Positions 25,807-34,576 are shown, counted from the first letter of the stretch. The stretch: DNA of 53,356 nt from an uncultured Paracoccaceae bacterium (GCA_945952025.1 CAMFGW010000021.1:1-53356), one strand, 5' to 3'. Program-made: numbers and translations. The notes: a model not told the origin generated them from the letters alone.

Positions 25807-27216
25807 TCAATCCGGGATGACCTTGCCGGGGTTCAGAAGCCCCTTGGGGTCTAGCGCCGCCTTGACCTTCCGCATCACATCGACCGCAACCGGGTCCTTG
25901 CGACGCGCCATCGCCTCTTTCTTCGACAGGCCGATGCCATGTTCGGCCGAGAAGGACCCGCCCAGGTCGGCCACGATATCCTCGACCGATTCCAGGACGG
26001 CGGTCTTCAGCCCCGGATCGTTGCGATCGACGATCACCGAATGGTGCAGGTTGCCGTCGCCCAGGTGGGCCACCGTGACCGTCCGCGCGCCGGGGGCGAT
26101 CTTCGCGAGCGATGCCAGAGCGCGGTCAAGGAAGGTCGCGACCTTATCGAGCGGCACCGAGATGTCGGTGTCGACCGTCGGCCCCGCGCCCATCATGATC
26201 TCTGCCGCCGCCTCGCGCCGCGCCCAGAGGGCGGCGCGCTGCGTCTCTGACGTGGCGAGCGTGGCGTCCAGCAGCAGCCCCTCTTCCAGCAAGTCGGCAA
26301 GAACGCGTTCCAGCAGGGCGTTGAGCGGCACCTGACCGTCCTCGCCCGGCACCGTATCGCGGGGGGCCGTCGCGCCCAGTTCGACAAGGATGGTCACGTC
26401 ATGCGCCTCGGGGAACGGCAGGCCGAGGTCCGGGCGCACTTCGACAAGGCGGGTCTGGTAGTTGCGGGGCATGAACTCGAAAGCCTCGACCAGCCCGCCG
26501 GTTTCGGCCTGAAGCCGGTTCAGAAGCGTCAGCGCGGCGTCGAGCGACGGCACCGCCAGCATCGCGGTCGCATGGGCACGGGGCGCGGGGACCAGCTTCA
26601 TCACGGCGGCGGTGATGACGCCCAAAGTGCCTTCGGCGCCGATGAAAAGCTGCTTCAGGTCGTAGCCCGAGTTGTCCTTGTGCAGCTCGCTCATCAGGTT
26701 CATCACCCGCCCGTCGGCCAGGACGACCTCGAGCCCGAGGCAGAGCGCGCGGGTCGAGCCGTAGCGCAGGACGTTCGAGCCGCCGGCATTCGTCGACAGG
26801 ACCCCGCCGATCATCGCCGAGCCGCGCGCGCCGAACCAGAGGGGGAAGTAGAGCCCTTGATCCGCAGCCGCCTCGTGCAGGCGTGTCAGGACCACACCCG
26901 CCTCGACCACCGCGATGCGCGCGGCGGGGCGGATTTCGCGGATGCGGTTCATCCGTTCGAGCGACAGGACAAGCTTGCCTTCCGCCGAGCCCGCGCCGGT
27001 CAGCCCGGTCCGCCCGCCCGAGGGCACGACGGCGACGCCGGCCGCGCCTGCCGCGCGCAGGATGGCCGACACCTCGGCGGTCGAGGCGGGACGCACCACG
27101 GCGAGGGGCGTCCAGAAATAGTCGCCCATCCAGTCGCGCGCATAGGGTGCCGCATCGGTTCCGGTCAGGACCTGCGCCGGGCCGACGATCGTCCGCAACT
27201 TATCAAGAAAAGCCAT
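25807..27216 (-). CDS. FAD-binding oxidase, D-2-hydroxyacid (D-lactate/glycolate) dehydrogenase type
   Basis: A 469-aa protein of the vanillyl-alcohol oxidase/GlcD family. The N-terminal FAD-binding PCMH domain (about 30-215) has VVPSGGRTGLTGAG and ARGSAMIGGVLSTNAGG, and the C-terminal oxidase domain has VAHLGDGNLHHSV and FSAEHGIGLSKKE. This group includes D-lactate and D-2-hydroxyglutarate dehydrogenases, which transfer electrons to a carrier. The start codon is followed by AFLDKLRTIVG, with GGAGG upstream. Confidence 0.88.
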   Translation of the reverse strand: MAFLDKLRTIVGPAQVLTGTDAAPYARDWMGDYFWTPLAVVRPASTAEVSAILRAAGAAGVAVVPSGGRTGLTGAGSAEGKLVLSLERMNRIREIRPAARIAVVEAGVVLTRLHEAAADQGLYFPLWFGARGSAMIGGVLSTNAGGSNVLRYGSTRALCLGLEVVLADGRVMNLMSELHKDNSGYDLKQLFIGAEGTLGVITAAVMKLVPAPRAHATAMLAVPSLDAALTLLNRLQAETGGLVEAFEFMPRNYQTRLVEVRPDLGLPFPEAHDVTILVELGATAPRDTVPGEDGQVPLNALLERVLADLLEEGLLLDATLATSETQRAALWARREAAAEIMMGAGPTVDTDISVPLDKVATFLDRALASLAKIAPGARTVTVAHLGDGNLHHSVIVDRNDPGLKTAVLESVEDIVADLGGSFSAEHGIGLSKKEAMARRKDPVAVDVMRKVKAALDPKGLLNPGKVIPD

Positions 27217-27320
27217 CGCGCACCTCCGATCTGGCGCGCACTCAACATTTCCTGACGCGATTTGACCAGCCTTTTTCCGACCCGCTTTGCAAGATCGGGG
27301 CGAACGCTCAAGGAACCGCC

Positions 27321-29357
27321 ATGGCCACCGATCCGCTTCTGACCCCCTACCGGCTCAAGCATCTGACGCTGAAGAACCGCATCATGTCGACCGCGCATGA
27401 ACCGGCCTATTCCGAGGACGGAATGCCGAAAGATCGCTACCGGCTCTATCACCGCGAGAAGGCCAGGGGCGGCATGGCGCTGACCATGACAGCAGGCTCG
27501 GCCATCGTGTCGCCCGACAGCCCGGAGGCGTTCGGCAATCTTCACGCCTACAGGGACGAGATCGTGCCCTGGCTCAGGGCGCTGGCCGACGACGTGCATG
27601 CCGAAGGTGCGGCGGTGATGATCCAGCTGACGCACCTTGGCCGGCGGACGGGGTGGAACAAGGCGGACTGGCTGCCGGTCCTGTCGGCCTCGCCCGTGCG
27701 CGAGCCCGCCCACCGCGCCTTCCCGAAAGAGGCCGAGGACTGGGACCTGGACCGCATCGCGCGCGACTATGCCGACGCGGCGGCGCGGATGAAGGAGGCA
27801 GGGCTCGACGGGCTGGAGTTCGAGGCCTACGGGCATCTTCTGGACAGTTTCTGGTCGCCCGCCACCAACCGGCGGACCGACGAACACGGCGGCTCGCGCG
27901 ACAATCGCCTGCGTTTCACCCGGCGCGTCCTGACCGCCGTGCGCGAGGCGGTGGGTCCGGATTTCCTGGTCGGCCTTCGCCTTGTGGCGGACGAGGACTG
28001 GGACAAGGGCCTGAGCCGCGAGGAAGGGGTGGCGATCGCCAAGACGCTCGTGGACGACGGCAAGATCGACTTCCTGAACCTGATCCGGGGTCATATCGAA
28101 AGCGACGCCGCGCTGACCGAGGTGATCCCGATTGCCGGGATGGCCTCTGCCCCGCATCTGGATTTCGCGGGCGAGGTGCGGGCGGCGACGAAGTTCCCGG
28201 TCTTTCACGCCGCGCGCATTCCCGACGTGGCGACGGCCCGCCATGCGATCGCGGCCGGAAAGCTGGACATGGTCGGCATGACGCGCGCCCATATCGCCGA
28301 CCCCCACATCACCCGCAAGATCATCGCCGGGATCGAGGACCGTATCCGTCCTTGCGTCGGCGCGACCTATTGCCTGGACCGGATCTATGAAGGCGGCGGC
28401 GCGCTCTGCATCCACAATGCCGCGACGGGCCGCGAGGCGACGATGCCGCACGAGATCCCGCGCGCCGATGTGGCGCGGCGGGTGGTCGTGGTCGGCGCCG
28501 GGCCAGCGGGGCTCGAGGCGGCGCGGGTCGCGGCCGAGCGCGGGCATCAGGTCACTCTGCTGGAGGCGTCGGACCGCGCGGGCGGGCAGGTGAACCTCTT
28601 GACCCAGAACCCCCGGCGGCGCGAGATGATCGGCATCATCGACTGGCGGCTCGCAGAGCTGGAGCGGCTGGGCGTGCCGGTGCGCTACAATGTCTTTGCC
28701 GAGGCGGGTGACATGCTGGCCCTGGCGCCAGAGGTGGTGATCATCGCGACCGGCGGCCTGCCGCAGGCGGCAGAGGTCGGCGGGGTCGAGCTGACCCTGT
28801 CGAGCTGGGATGTGATCACGGGCTCCGCGAAGCCCACTGGCCGGGTCCTTGTCTATGACGACGGCGGCGCGCATGCCGGCATGACGGCGGCAGAGATGCT
28901 GGCGCGGTCGGGGGCCGAGGTGGAACTTGTCACGCCCGAACGGATGCTGGCGCCCGACATGGGCGGGCTGAATCATGTGCCCTACATGCGCTCGTTCCAG
29001 GAAACCGGCACGCGGATTACGATCAACACGCGGGTCGCCAAGGTCGCGCGGCGCGGCAACCAGCTGGTCGCGACCTTCGGGTCGGACTATGCCAAGGGCT
29101 ATGCCGAAGAGCGCGTCGTGGACCATGTGGTGACCGATCACGGCACGGCGCCGATGGACGAGCTTTATTTCGCGCTGAAGCCCCAGAGCCGCAATCTGGG
29201 GGCGGTCGACTATCCGGCGCTGATCGGTGCGGGCGATCCCTTCCCGGTGAAGAACGTGGCCGGGAGTTTCACGCTGTTCCGCATCGGCGACGCCGTCCAG
29301 TCGCGCAACATCCACGCCGGGATCTACGACGCGCTGCGCTACGGGTTGAGAGTGTAG
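27321..29357 (+). CDS. NADH:flavin oxidoreductase, OYE/dimethylamine dehydrogenase-like (N-methylproline demethylase type)
   Basis: A 678-aa protein in three parts: an N-terminal FMN-binding TIM barrel (about 1-340, LTPYRLKHLTLKNRIMSTAH), an Fe-S motif, and C-terminal FAD/NAD domains (VVVVGAGPAGLEAARVAAERG). The family relatives are trimethylamine/dimethylamine dehydrogenase, 2,4-dienoyl-CoA reductase and N-methylproline demethylases. The usual CxxCxxxC-x11-C cluster motif is C345-V-G-A348-T-Y-C351 and C363, so one canonical cysteine position is Ala. ATG 27321 has AAGGAA upstream. The substrate is inferred, not shown. Confidence 0.85.
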   Translation: MATDPLLTPYRLKHLTLKNRIMSTAHEPAYSEDGMPKDRYRLYHREKARGGMALTMTAGSAIVSPDSPEAFGNLHAYRDEIVPWLRALADDVHAEGAAVMIQLTHLGRRTGWNKADWLPVLSASPVREPAHRAFPKEAEDWDLDRIARDYADAAARMKEAGLDGLEFEAYGHLLDSFWSPATNRRTDEHGGSRDNRLRFTRRVLTAVREAVGPDFLVGLRLVADEDWDKGLSREEGVAIAKTLVDDGKIDFLNLIRGHIESDAALTEVIPIAGMASAPHLDFAGEVRAATKFPVFHAARIPDVATARHAIAAGKLDMVGMTRAHIADPHITRKIIAGIEDRIRPCVGATYCLDRIYEGGGALCIHNAATGREATMPHEIPRADVARRVVVVGAGPAGLEAARVAAERGHQVTLLEASDRAGGQVNLLTQNPRRREMIGIIDWRLAELERLGVPVRYNVFAEAGDMLALAPEVVIIATGGLPQAAEVGGVELTLSSWDVITGSAKPTGRVLVYDDGGAHAGMTAAEMLARSGAEVELVTPERMLAPDMGGLNHVPYMRSFQETGTRITINTRVAKVARRGNQLVATFGSDYAKGYAEERVVDHVVTDHGTAPMDELYFALKPQSRNLGAVDYPALIGAGDPFPVKNVAGSFTLFRIGDAVQSRNIHAGIYDALRYGLRV

Positions 29358-29369
29358 CGGCGGAGTAGC

Positions 29370-29600
29370 TGGCAGGGGCCCGGTCCGGGCGGGATCAGGA
29401 AACACGACCCGCGTTTCCCCCGGCCGTGTGGGAGCGGTGCCGCTGGACCGTGGATGTCCTGAGCCATCAAAGGTCAGCGCCTGCCCCGGTGGGCGCATAG
29501 CGCCCGCCTTCGGCGGGGCGGGCGCTGGCCGATGGCCTTTGGGCCATCGGCGGGGACAAAAGACAGGGCCTTCGCATGGCAGGGTCACCGGCCCCTGCCA
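29370..29600 (-). repeat. Convergent-gene structured repeat, copy 3 (inverted)
   Basis: Same element as copies 1, 2 and 4 but on the minus strand, starting 24 nt after the mnmH stop codon. Hairpin 2 is perfect: GCCGATGGCC (29528-29537) with GGCCATCGGC (29542-29551). The two ends are an 11-bp inverted repeat: TGGCAGGGGCC at 29370-29380 and GGCCCCTGCCA at 29590-29600. It fills the gap between the OYE-like gene (+) and mnmH (-). Confidence 0.85.
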
Positions 29601-29624
29601 CTCAGTAGGGGGCGACGTCACCCG

Positions 29625-30662
29625 CTAACGGCCAAGTATCCTACCCGCCAATACTGCGATGTCGTCCGGCGTGAGGCTCTGCGTTTCCAGCACCTCGCTC
29701 ACCTGCCCGTCGAAGCGGGCGCGGTGGCGGTTATAGCGGGGGTCGTAATGATGCTCCATCAGCGCGTCCGCCAGCGCGGTGAACCGACCCTCGGCCGCGA
29801 GCCCCAGCCATTCGTCGATCCGCTCTGACGGTTGCAGGGGCCGCAGGCTTTCGACGACAGCGGCCAGGCGGGCCGGGTCGTCGGTCAGGTCGCCATAGGC
29901 CGTCGCCAGATAGGCGGCGCGGGCCTCGCGCGGGGCGGCGATGCGCAGGCGGGGCGCCGCCACCATCGCGGCCCAGATGCCCTTCGGCAGCGACAGATTG
30001 CCGATGCGCGAGCTTTCCGCCTCGACATAGACCGGCCGTTCGGGATCAAGGGCCGCCAATGCGGTCGCGAGCCGCCCCTCGAATGCCTTCTGGCTCGGCT
30101 GGCCGCCCGGCATGTGGCCAAAGAGCGAGCCGCGATGGTTCGCCAGCCCCTCAAGGTCGATGACCTGCGCCCCCCTTTCGGCCAGCGCCCCAAGGAGCGC
30201 GGTCTTGGCCGATCCGGTGTTGCCGTCGATGATGCGGATCGGCGCTGGCGGAGGGGCTTCCAGCGCCTCGACCACCAGCCGGCGCCAGGTCTTGTAGCCG
30301 CCCTCGATCGCCTCGGCCCGCCAGCCGACCTGCGCGAGGATCGTCGCGAAGCTTTGCGAGCGCTGCCCGCCCCGCCAGCAATAGACCAGGGGCCGCCAGC
30401 CGCCGCCCATGTCGGCCAGGGGCCCCTCGAGGTGGCCGGCCACGTTGCGCGCGACAAGAGCCGCACCGATCTTGCGGGCGAGGAAGGGCGATTGCTGCTT
30501 GTAGATCGTGCCGACGCGGGCACGCTCGTCGTCGTCGAGAACCGGCAGGTTGATCGCGCCGGGCAGGTGATCCTCGGCATATTCCGACGGCGATCGCGCG
30601 TCGATCAGGCAGTCGAAACCCAGGTTCGGCACATCCGCCAGAGAGGTCAGCGCGCGGGCCAT
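29625..30662 (-). CDS. mnmH: tRNA 2-selenouridine synthase
   Basis: A 345-aa enzyme that replaces sulfur of 2-thiouridine at the wobble base with selenium, using selenophosphate from SelD. The N-terminal rhodanese domain carries the catalytic Cys95 in PLVYCWRGGQRS. A P-loop GNTGSAKT (147-154) follows, with a C-terminal helical region. MnmH of E. coli is 364 aa, so the length fits. It starts directly before the stop of the nitrilase-like gene upstream, forming one transcription unit with it. Confidence 0.95.
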   Translation of the reverse strand: MARALTSLADVPNLGFDCLIDARSPSEYAEDHLPGAINLPVLDDDERARVGTIYKQQSPFLARKIGAALVARNVAGHLEGPLADMGGGWRPLVYCWRGGQRSQSFATILAQVGWRAEAIEGGYKTWRRLVVEALEAPPPAPIRIIDGNTGSAKTALLGALAERGAQVIDLEGLANHRGSLFGHMPGGQPSQKAFEGRLATALAALDPERPVYVEAESSRIGNLSLPKGIWAAMVAAPRLRIAAPREARAAYLATAYGDLTDDPARLAAVVESLRPLQPSERIDEWLGLAAEGRFTALADALMEHHYDPRYNRHRARFDGQVSEVLETQSLTPDDIAVLAGRILGR

Positions 30663-31445
30663 TCAGACCCCCGCCGGGCGCAGGTCGCAGGCAAAGGTCG
30701 GGCGGGCTGCGGCAGGCAAAGGGTCGGGCAGATCGACGATCAGCAGGGCCGGCCCCTGCCCCGCCTTCGCCACCACCGCCCCGTCCGGCCCGGCGACGAC
30801 CGAGCCGCCGGCATAGGTAAGGTCGCCCTCGACCCCGCAGAGGTTGGCATAGGCGATGGTCAGGCCGAAGGCGGCGGCATGGGCGGGGACCAGGTGGTCG
30901 GCAACGGTCGTGTAGGGCATCATGTTGGCGGTCGGGACCAGAACCAGATCGACGCCAGCGCGGGCGAGCGTCCTCAGGTGGTCGGCAAATTCCACGTCAT
31001 AGCAGATCAGAAGGCCCGCGCGGCGGCCCATGAGGTCAAAGGTCACCAGCCGGTCGCCGGGGGTGAAGAGCGCCGCCTCGCGGGGCCCGTAAAGCTGGAC
31101 CTTGCGGTAGCGGGCAAGGGGCAGGCCGTGCGGCGACAGGACGGTGGCGGAATTGTAGAGCCGGCCGCCTTCAGCCTCGGCCTCGCGCTCGGCTTCAGCA
31201 TGGCCGAAGACCAGCGCTACGCCGGCCTGGCGCACGGCGCTCGACAGGTCGGACCAAAGGGGTGAGGTGGCATCGAGCGCGCCCCCGGCCATGTCGGCGA
31301 CGTTGTAGCCGGGAAAGTAAAGCTCGGGCAGAAGCAGCAGGTCCGCGCCGCCGGCCCGCGCCGTCGCCAAATCGGCGCGCAGGTCGGCCATGGCGCGCGC
31401 CAGGTCACCGGCGGCCGAACGGGGCTGGCGCAGCGCAAGGCGCAC
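30663..31445 (-). CDS. Carbon-nitrogen hydrolase (nitrilase superfamily)
   Basis: A 260-aa amidohydrolase of the nitrilase fold. The Glu-Lys-Cys triad is visible: Glu in LLLPELYFPGYN, Lys in RYRKVQLYG and Cys in AGLLICYDVEF. The start is GTG at 31443-31445. Relatives include omega-amidase, aliphatic amidases and N-carbamoyl hydrolases; the substrate cannot be assigned. It lies between an L,D-transpeptidase gene (gap 5 nt) and mnmH (no gap). Confidence 0.88.
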   Translation of the reverse strand: MRLALRQPRSAAGDLARAMADLRADLATARAGGADLLLLPELYFPGYNVADMAGGALDATSPLWSDLSSAVRQAGVALVFGHAEAEREAEAEGGRLYNSATVLSPHGLPLARYRKVQLYGPREAALFTPGDRLVTFDLMGRRAGLLICYDVEFADHLRTLARAGVDLVLVPTANMMPYTTVADHLVPAHAAAFGLTIAYANLCGVEGDLTYAGGSVVAGPDGAVVAKAGQGPALLIVDLPDPLPAAARPTFACDLRPAGV

Positions 31446-31450
31446 GGCGG

Positions 31451-32218
31451 TCAGTAGACGGTGACGGGCATCCCGACCGCCACGCGCGAATAAAGGTCGA
31501 TGACATGCGCGTTGACCATGCGCAGGCAGCCGTTTGATACGGAATGACCGATCGAATTGGGCTCAATCGTGCCATGGATGCGCACGGCCGTGTCGCGCCC
31601 ATCCTGATAAAGGTAGACCGCGCGGGCGCCGAGCGGGTTCTTCGGTCCGCCCTCCATCCCCGTTTCGGCATATTTCGCATAGGCCTCGGGGTGGCGCTCC
31701 ACCATCTCGGGCGTCGGCTTCCAGCTTGGCCATTCGGCCTTCTTGCCGATGAGTGCGGCCCCCCGGTAGACGAGTTCCTTCTTGCCGACCGCCACGCCGT
31801 AGCGGATCGCCCAGCCCTTGCTGACGATCAGGTAAAGGTAATGCTGGCTCGACAGGACGATGATCTGGCCGGGGGCATAGTCGGTGCCGACGGAGACGAG
31901 GACGGGGTAGAATTCGGGCGCGATCTTCAGGCCCGGAAGCGGGGCTTCGGCCGACCCGAGGACGGCAGGGTCGAGGGGCGCATCAAGCGGCTTGGTGGGT
32001 GCGGGGTTCGGCGCAGGGTTCGGGGCGGCGGCGGGCGCCGTCGCTGCCGAGACCGGCGTCGGGGCCGGCGTCACGGGCTGGACAGCCGTTGCCTGCTGCG
32101 CGCCTGTCCGCGCCGCAATTCCCGAGCCGATCAGCAGGGCCGCCGCTCCGGTCAGGAACTTGCGCCGATCGGCCGCCATGCCCTTGCGGCGGGCCGCCCT
32201 TGTCACCTTACGCGCCAT
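31451..32218 (-). CDS. L,D-transpeptidase (YkuD family), Tat-exported
   Basis: A 255-aa protein. The start at 32216-32218 is chosen because GGAGGATTAT precedes it. The N-terminus carries a twin-arginine signal (DRRKFLTGAAALLIGSG), then an Ala/Pro-rich linker and the YkuD catalytic domain, with His in HGTIEPNSIGHS and the nucleophile Cys in SNGCLRM. It would form 3-3 peptidoglycan cross-links or attach proteins to peptidoglycan in the periplasm. First gene of the LDT-nitrilase-mnmH unit. Confidence 0.92.
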   Translation of the reverse strand: MARKVTRAARRKGMAADRRKFLTGAAALLIGSGIAARTGAQQATAVQPVTPAPTPVSAATAPAAAPNPAPNPAPTKPLDAPLDPAVLGSAEAPLPGLKIAPEFYPVLVSVGTDYAPGQIIVLSSQHYLYLIVSKGWAIRYGVAVGKKELVYRGAALIGKKAEWPSWKPTPEMVERHPEAYAKYAETGMEGGPKNPLGARAVYLYQDGRDTAVRIHGTIEPNSIGHSVSNGCLRMVNAHVIDLYSRVAVGMPVTVY

Positions 32219-32334
32219 ATAATCCTCCGCCCCGTGTGGGGGCTGCCGGAAACCATTGAACCCTAAACGGCTTTTTTTGAGGAATAGTTCCGGCAACGAC
32301 TTCTGGCAACAGGTTCGGCTGCCTGCGGCGGCGC

Positions 32335-33162
32335 TCAGGTCAGGAAGCCGCCGTCCGCGTCGTCGCCCGCCTCTTCGCCAAGGCGATCAAGGTTCGGCAC
32401 CGTGATCTGGCGCTTGCCGTCAAGCTCGATGATCCCGTCGCGCTTGAGCGCCGACATCTGGCGGCTGACGGTTTCCAGCGTCAGGCCCAGGTAATCGGCC
32501 ATCGCCTCGCGCGTCAGGGGCAGATCGAAGCTCAGGCCCCCCGCCGCCGACGGGCGCCCGGCCAGCGATGCCGACCGCCGCGCCATGATCGACAGAAGCG
32601 AGGCGATCTTTTCCCGCGCGGTCTTGCGGCCCAGAAGCAGCATCCATTCCCGCGCGGCGTCCAGTTCGTCGAGCGTCATCTCCAGAAGCCGCTGGCCGAT
32701 GTTCGGCGTGCGCGCCATCAGCGCCTCGAACGGCTTCTTGCGGAAGCAGCACATCATGACGTCGGTCGTCGCGGTCACGTTGTAGGGCGCGCGGTCGCGG
32801 CCCGGCCGGCCGACGAAATCCGACGGCAAGAGCAGGCCCACCATCTGGGTGCGCCCGTCCTCCATCGTCTGGGTCAGGGTGGCGACGCCGGTGACGACAG
32901 AGGCCACGAAATCCATCCGGTCGGCGGCCCAGATCACGGTCTGGCCCGCCTGGAAACTGCGGTAATATTTGATCGCGTCCAGTTCGGCGAGTTCCTGCGG
33001 CTCGCAACGCGCGCAGACGGCCCGGTGGCGGATCTGGCAGGCGCCGCAATCGCGAGGCCGGACGGTCGGGGGCGCGCCTTGCTCGACGCCGGTTTCTGAT
33101 GGAAGCCCCTGATTGGGATTCGCCGGTCGGGGGACGGCGAGGCGGGTGTTGATCTGGGTCAA
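32335..33162 (-). CDS. fnrL: Oxygen-sensing FNR-type regulator FnrL
   Basis: A 275-aa Crp/Fnr-family activator. The N-terminal cysteines C39, C42, C50 and C53 (DCGACQIRHRAVCARC) would bind the O2-labile [4Fe-4S] cluster, as in Rhodobacter FnrL. A cyclic-nucleotide-like sensor domain follows (MEDGRTQMVGLLLPSDFVGR), then a dimer helix (LDELDAAREWMLLLGRKTAR) and a helix-turn-helix with recognition pattern LTLETVSRQMSALKRDG. The only start codon before the cysteines that does not run into hemN is TTG at 33160-33162, with AGGA just upstream. That TTG is the first triplet of an FNR box. The far-upstream ATG at 33279 is unlikely. Confidence 0.93.
   Translation of the reverse strand: MTQINTRLAVPRPANPNQGLPSETGVEQGAPPTVRPRDCGACQIRHRAVCARCEPQELAELDAIKYYRSFQAGQTVIWAADRMDFVASVVTGVATLTQTMEDGRTQMVGLLLPSDFVGRPGRDRAPYNVTATTDVMMCCFRKKPFEALMARTPNIGQRLLEMTLDELDAAREWMLLLGRKTAREKIASLLSIMARRSASLAGRPSAAGGLSFDLPLTREAMADYLGLTLETVSRQMSALKRDGIIELDGKRQITVPNLDRLGEEAGDDADGGFLT
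33149..33162. promoter_or_regulatory. FNR/FnrL box between fnrL and hemN
   Basis: Plus strand TTGAT-CTGG-GTCAA, one change from consensus. Its centre is about 40 nt upstream of the hemN ATG, and it overlaps the proposed TTG start of fnrL on the other strand. It probably controls hemN and may allow FnrL to limit its own expression. Confidence 0.8.
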
Positions 33163-33195
33163 TGTCCTGTCCTGTCTGGAAGGCAGAATAAGTTG

Positions 33196-34551
33196 ATGAA
33201 CGACGAATCGCAACTGACCCGGCTGGGGCTTTTTGACGCTCGTGTGCCGCGCTACACCTCCTATCCGACGGCGCCGCATTTTTCACCTTCGGTCGGCCCT
33301 GCAGACATGGCGGACTGGATCCGCGCGGTGCCTGAGGGCGGCCAGATCTCGCTTTACCTGCATGTGCCCTTTTGCCGCAGGCTCTGCTGGTTCTGCGCCT
33401 GCCGCACGCAAGGCACCCGGACGGACGATCCGGTGCGCGCCTATGCGCAGGTGCTGAAGGACGAGGTGGCGATCCTCGCGCGGCATCTGGCGCCCGGCAT
33501 CACCCTGTCGCGCCTGCATTGGGGCGGCGGCACGCCGACGCTGCTGCCTGCCGACCTGATGGGCGAGTTGATCGAGACGATCCTGGGCGTGGTCCCCCTG
33601 GGCGAGGGCGCCGAGTTTTCGGTCGAGATCGACCCGAACGAGATCGACGAGCCGCGCCTTGACGCGCTGGCGGCGGGGGGGATGAACCGCGCCTCGATCG
33701 GGGTGCAGGACTTCGACCCCGACATCCAGAAGACCATCGGCCGCGAGCAGAGCTACGAGCTTACCGCCCGCGCGGTCGACATGATCCGGGCGCGCGGCGT
33801 GCGGTCCTTGAACACCGACATCCTTTACGGCCTGCCCCACCAGACGCCCGCGCGCATTCGCGCCTCGGTCGAGAAGCTTCTGACGCTCAGGCCCGACCGG
33901 GTGGCGCTTTACGGCTATGCGCATGTGCCCTGGATGGCGCGGCGCCAGCAGATGATTCCGGCCGACGCGCTGCCGACGCCGACCGAGCGGCTGACGCTGT
34001 TCGAGGCGGCACGGGTGATGTTTGCGGGCGCGGGCTATGACGAGGTCGGCATCGACCATTTCGCGCTGCCCTCGGACGGGCTGGCCGTCGCGGCGCGCGA
34101 AGGGCGGCTTCGGCGCAATTTCCAGGGCTATACCGACGATCTGGCCACGGCGCTGGTGGGGATCGGCGCCTCGTCGATCTCGCGCTTTCCGCAGGGCTAT
34201 GTGCAGAATGCGGCGGGAACGGCGGACCATGTGAAGGCGATCCGGGCGGGGGGCTTTTCCGTCACGCGCGGGCACCGGTTCAGCGACGAGGACCGGCTGC
34301 GGGGGCGGCTGATCGAGGCCTTGATGTGCGACTTCCGCATCGACCGGGCCGCGATCCTGCGCAATTTTGCCGTTAGCGCCGGGGCGCTGGACCGGCTTCT
34401 GGCTGAGGCGGCCGCGCCCTTTGGCGACATGGTGACGCTTGATGCAGGGGGGCTGTCGATCCCGGTCCGGGGGCGGCCCCTGACGCGGATGATCGCGCGG
34501 GCGTTTGACGCCTATGACCTGTCGAAGGCGGGGCACAGCCCGGCGGTGTAG
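33196..34551 (+). CDS. hemN: Oxygen-independent coproporphyrinogen III oxidase
   Basis: A 451-aa radical SAM enzyme that makes protoporphyrinogen IX without O2. The N-terminal YTSYPTAPHF signature precedes the [4Fe-4S] motif C60-X3-C64-X2-C67 (PFCRRLCWFC) in a TIM-barrel-like domain, with GGGTPT and the HemN-type C-terminal domain. ATG 33196 is used; a TTG lies directly before it. It is divergent from fnrL across an FNR box. A structured repeat starts 25 nt after its stop. Confidence 0.95.
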   Translation: MNDESQLTRLGLFDARVPRYTSYPTAPHFSPSVGPADMADWIRAVPEGGQISLYLHVPFCRRLCWFCACRTQGTRTDDPVRAYAQVLKDEVAILARHLAPGITLSRLHWGGGTPTLLPADLMGELIETILGVVPLGEGAEFSVEIDPNEIDEPRLDALAAGGMNRASIGVQDFDPDIQKTIGREQSYELTARAVDMIRARGVRSLNTDILYGLPHQTPARIRASVEKLLTLRPDRVALYGYAHVPWMARRQQMIPADALPTPTERLTLFEAARVMFAGAGYDEVGIDHFALPSDGLAVAAREGRLRRNFQGYTDDLATALVGIGASSISRFPQGYVQNAAGTADHVKAIRAGGFSVTRGHRFSDEDRLRGRLIEALMCDFRIDRAAILRNFAVSAGALDRLLAEAAAPFGDMVTLDAGGLSIPVRGRPLTRMIARAFDAYDLSKAGHSPAV

Positions 34552-34576
34552 GGGAAAGCGCCGGGCCGGATCCGGG

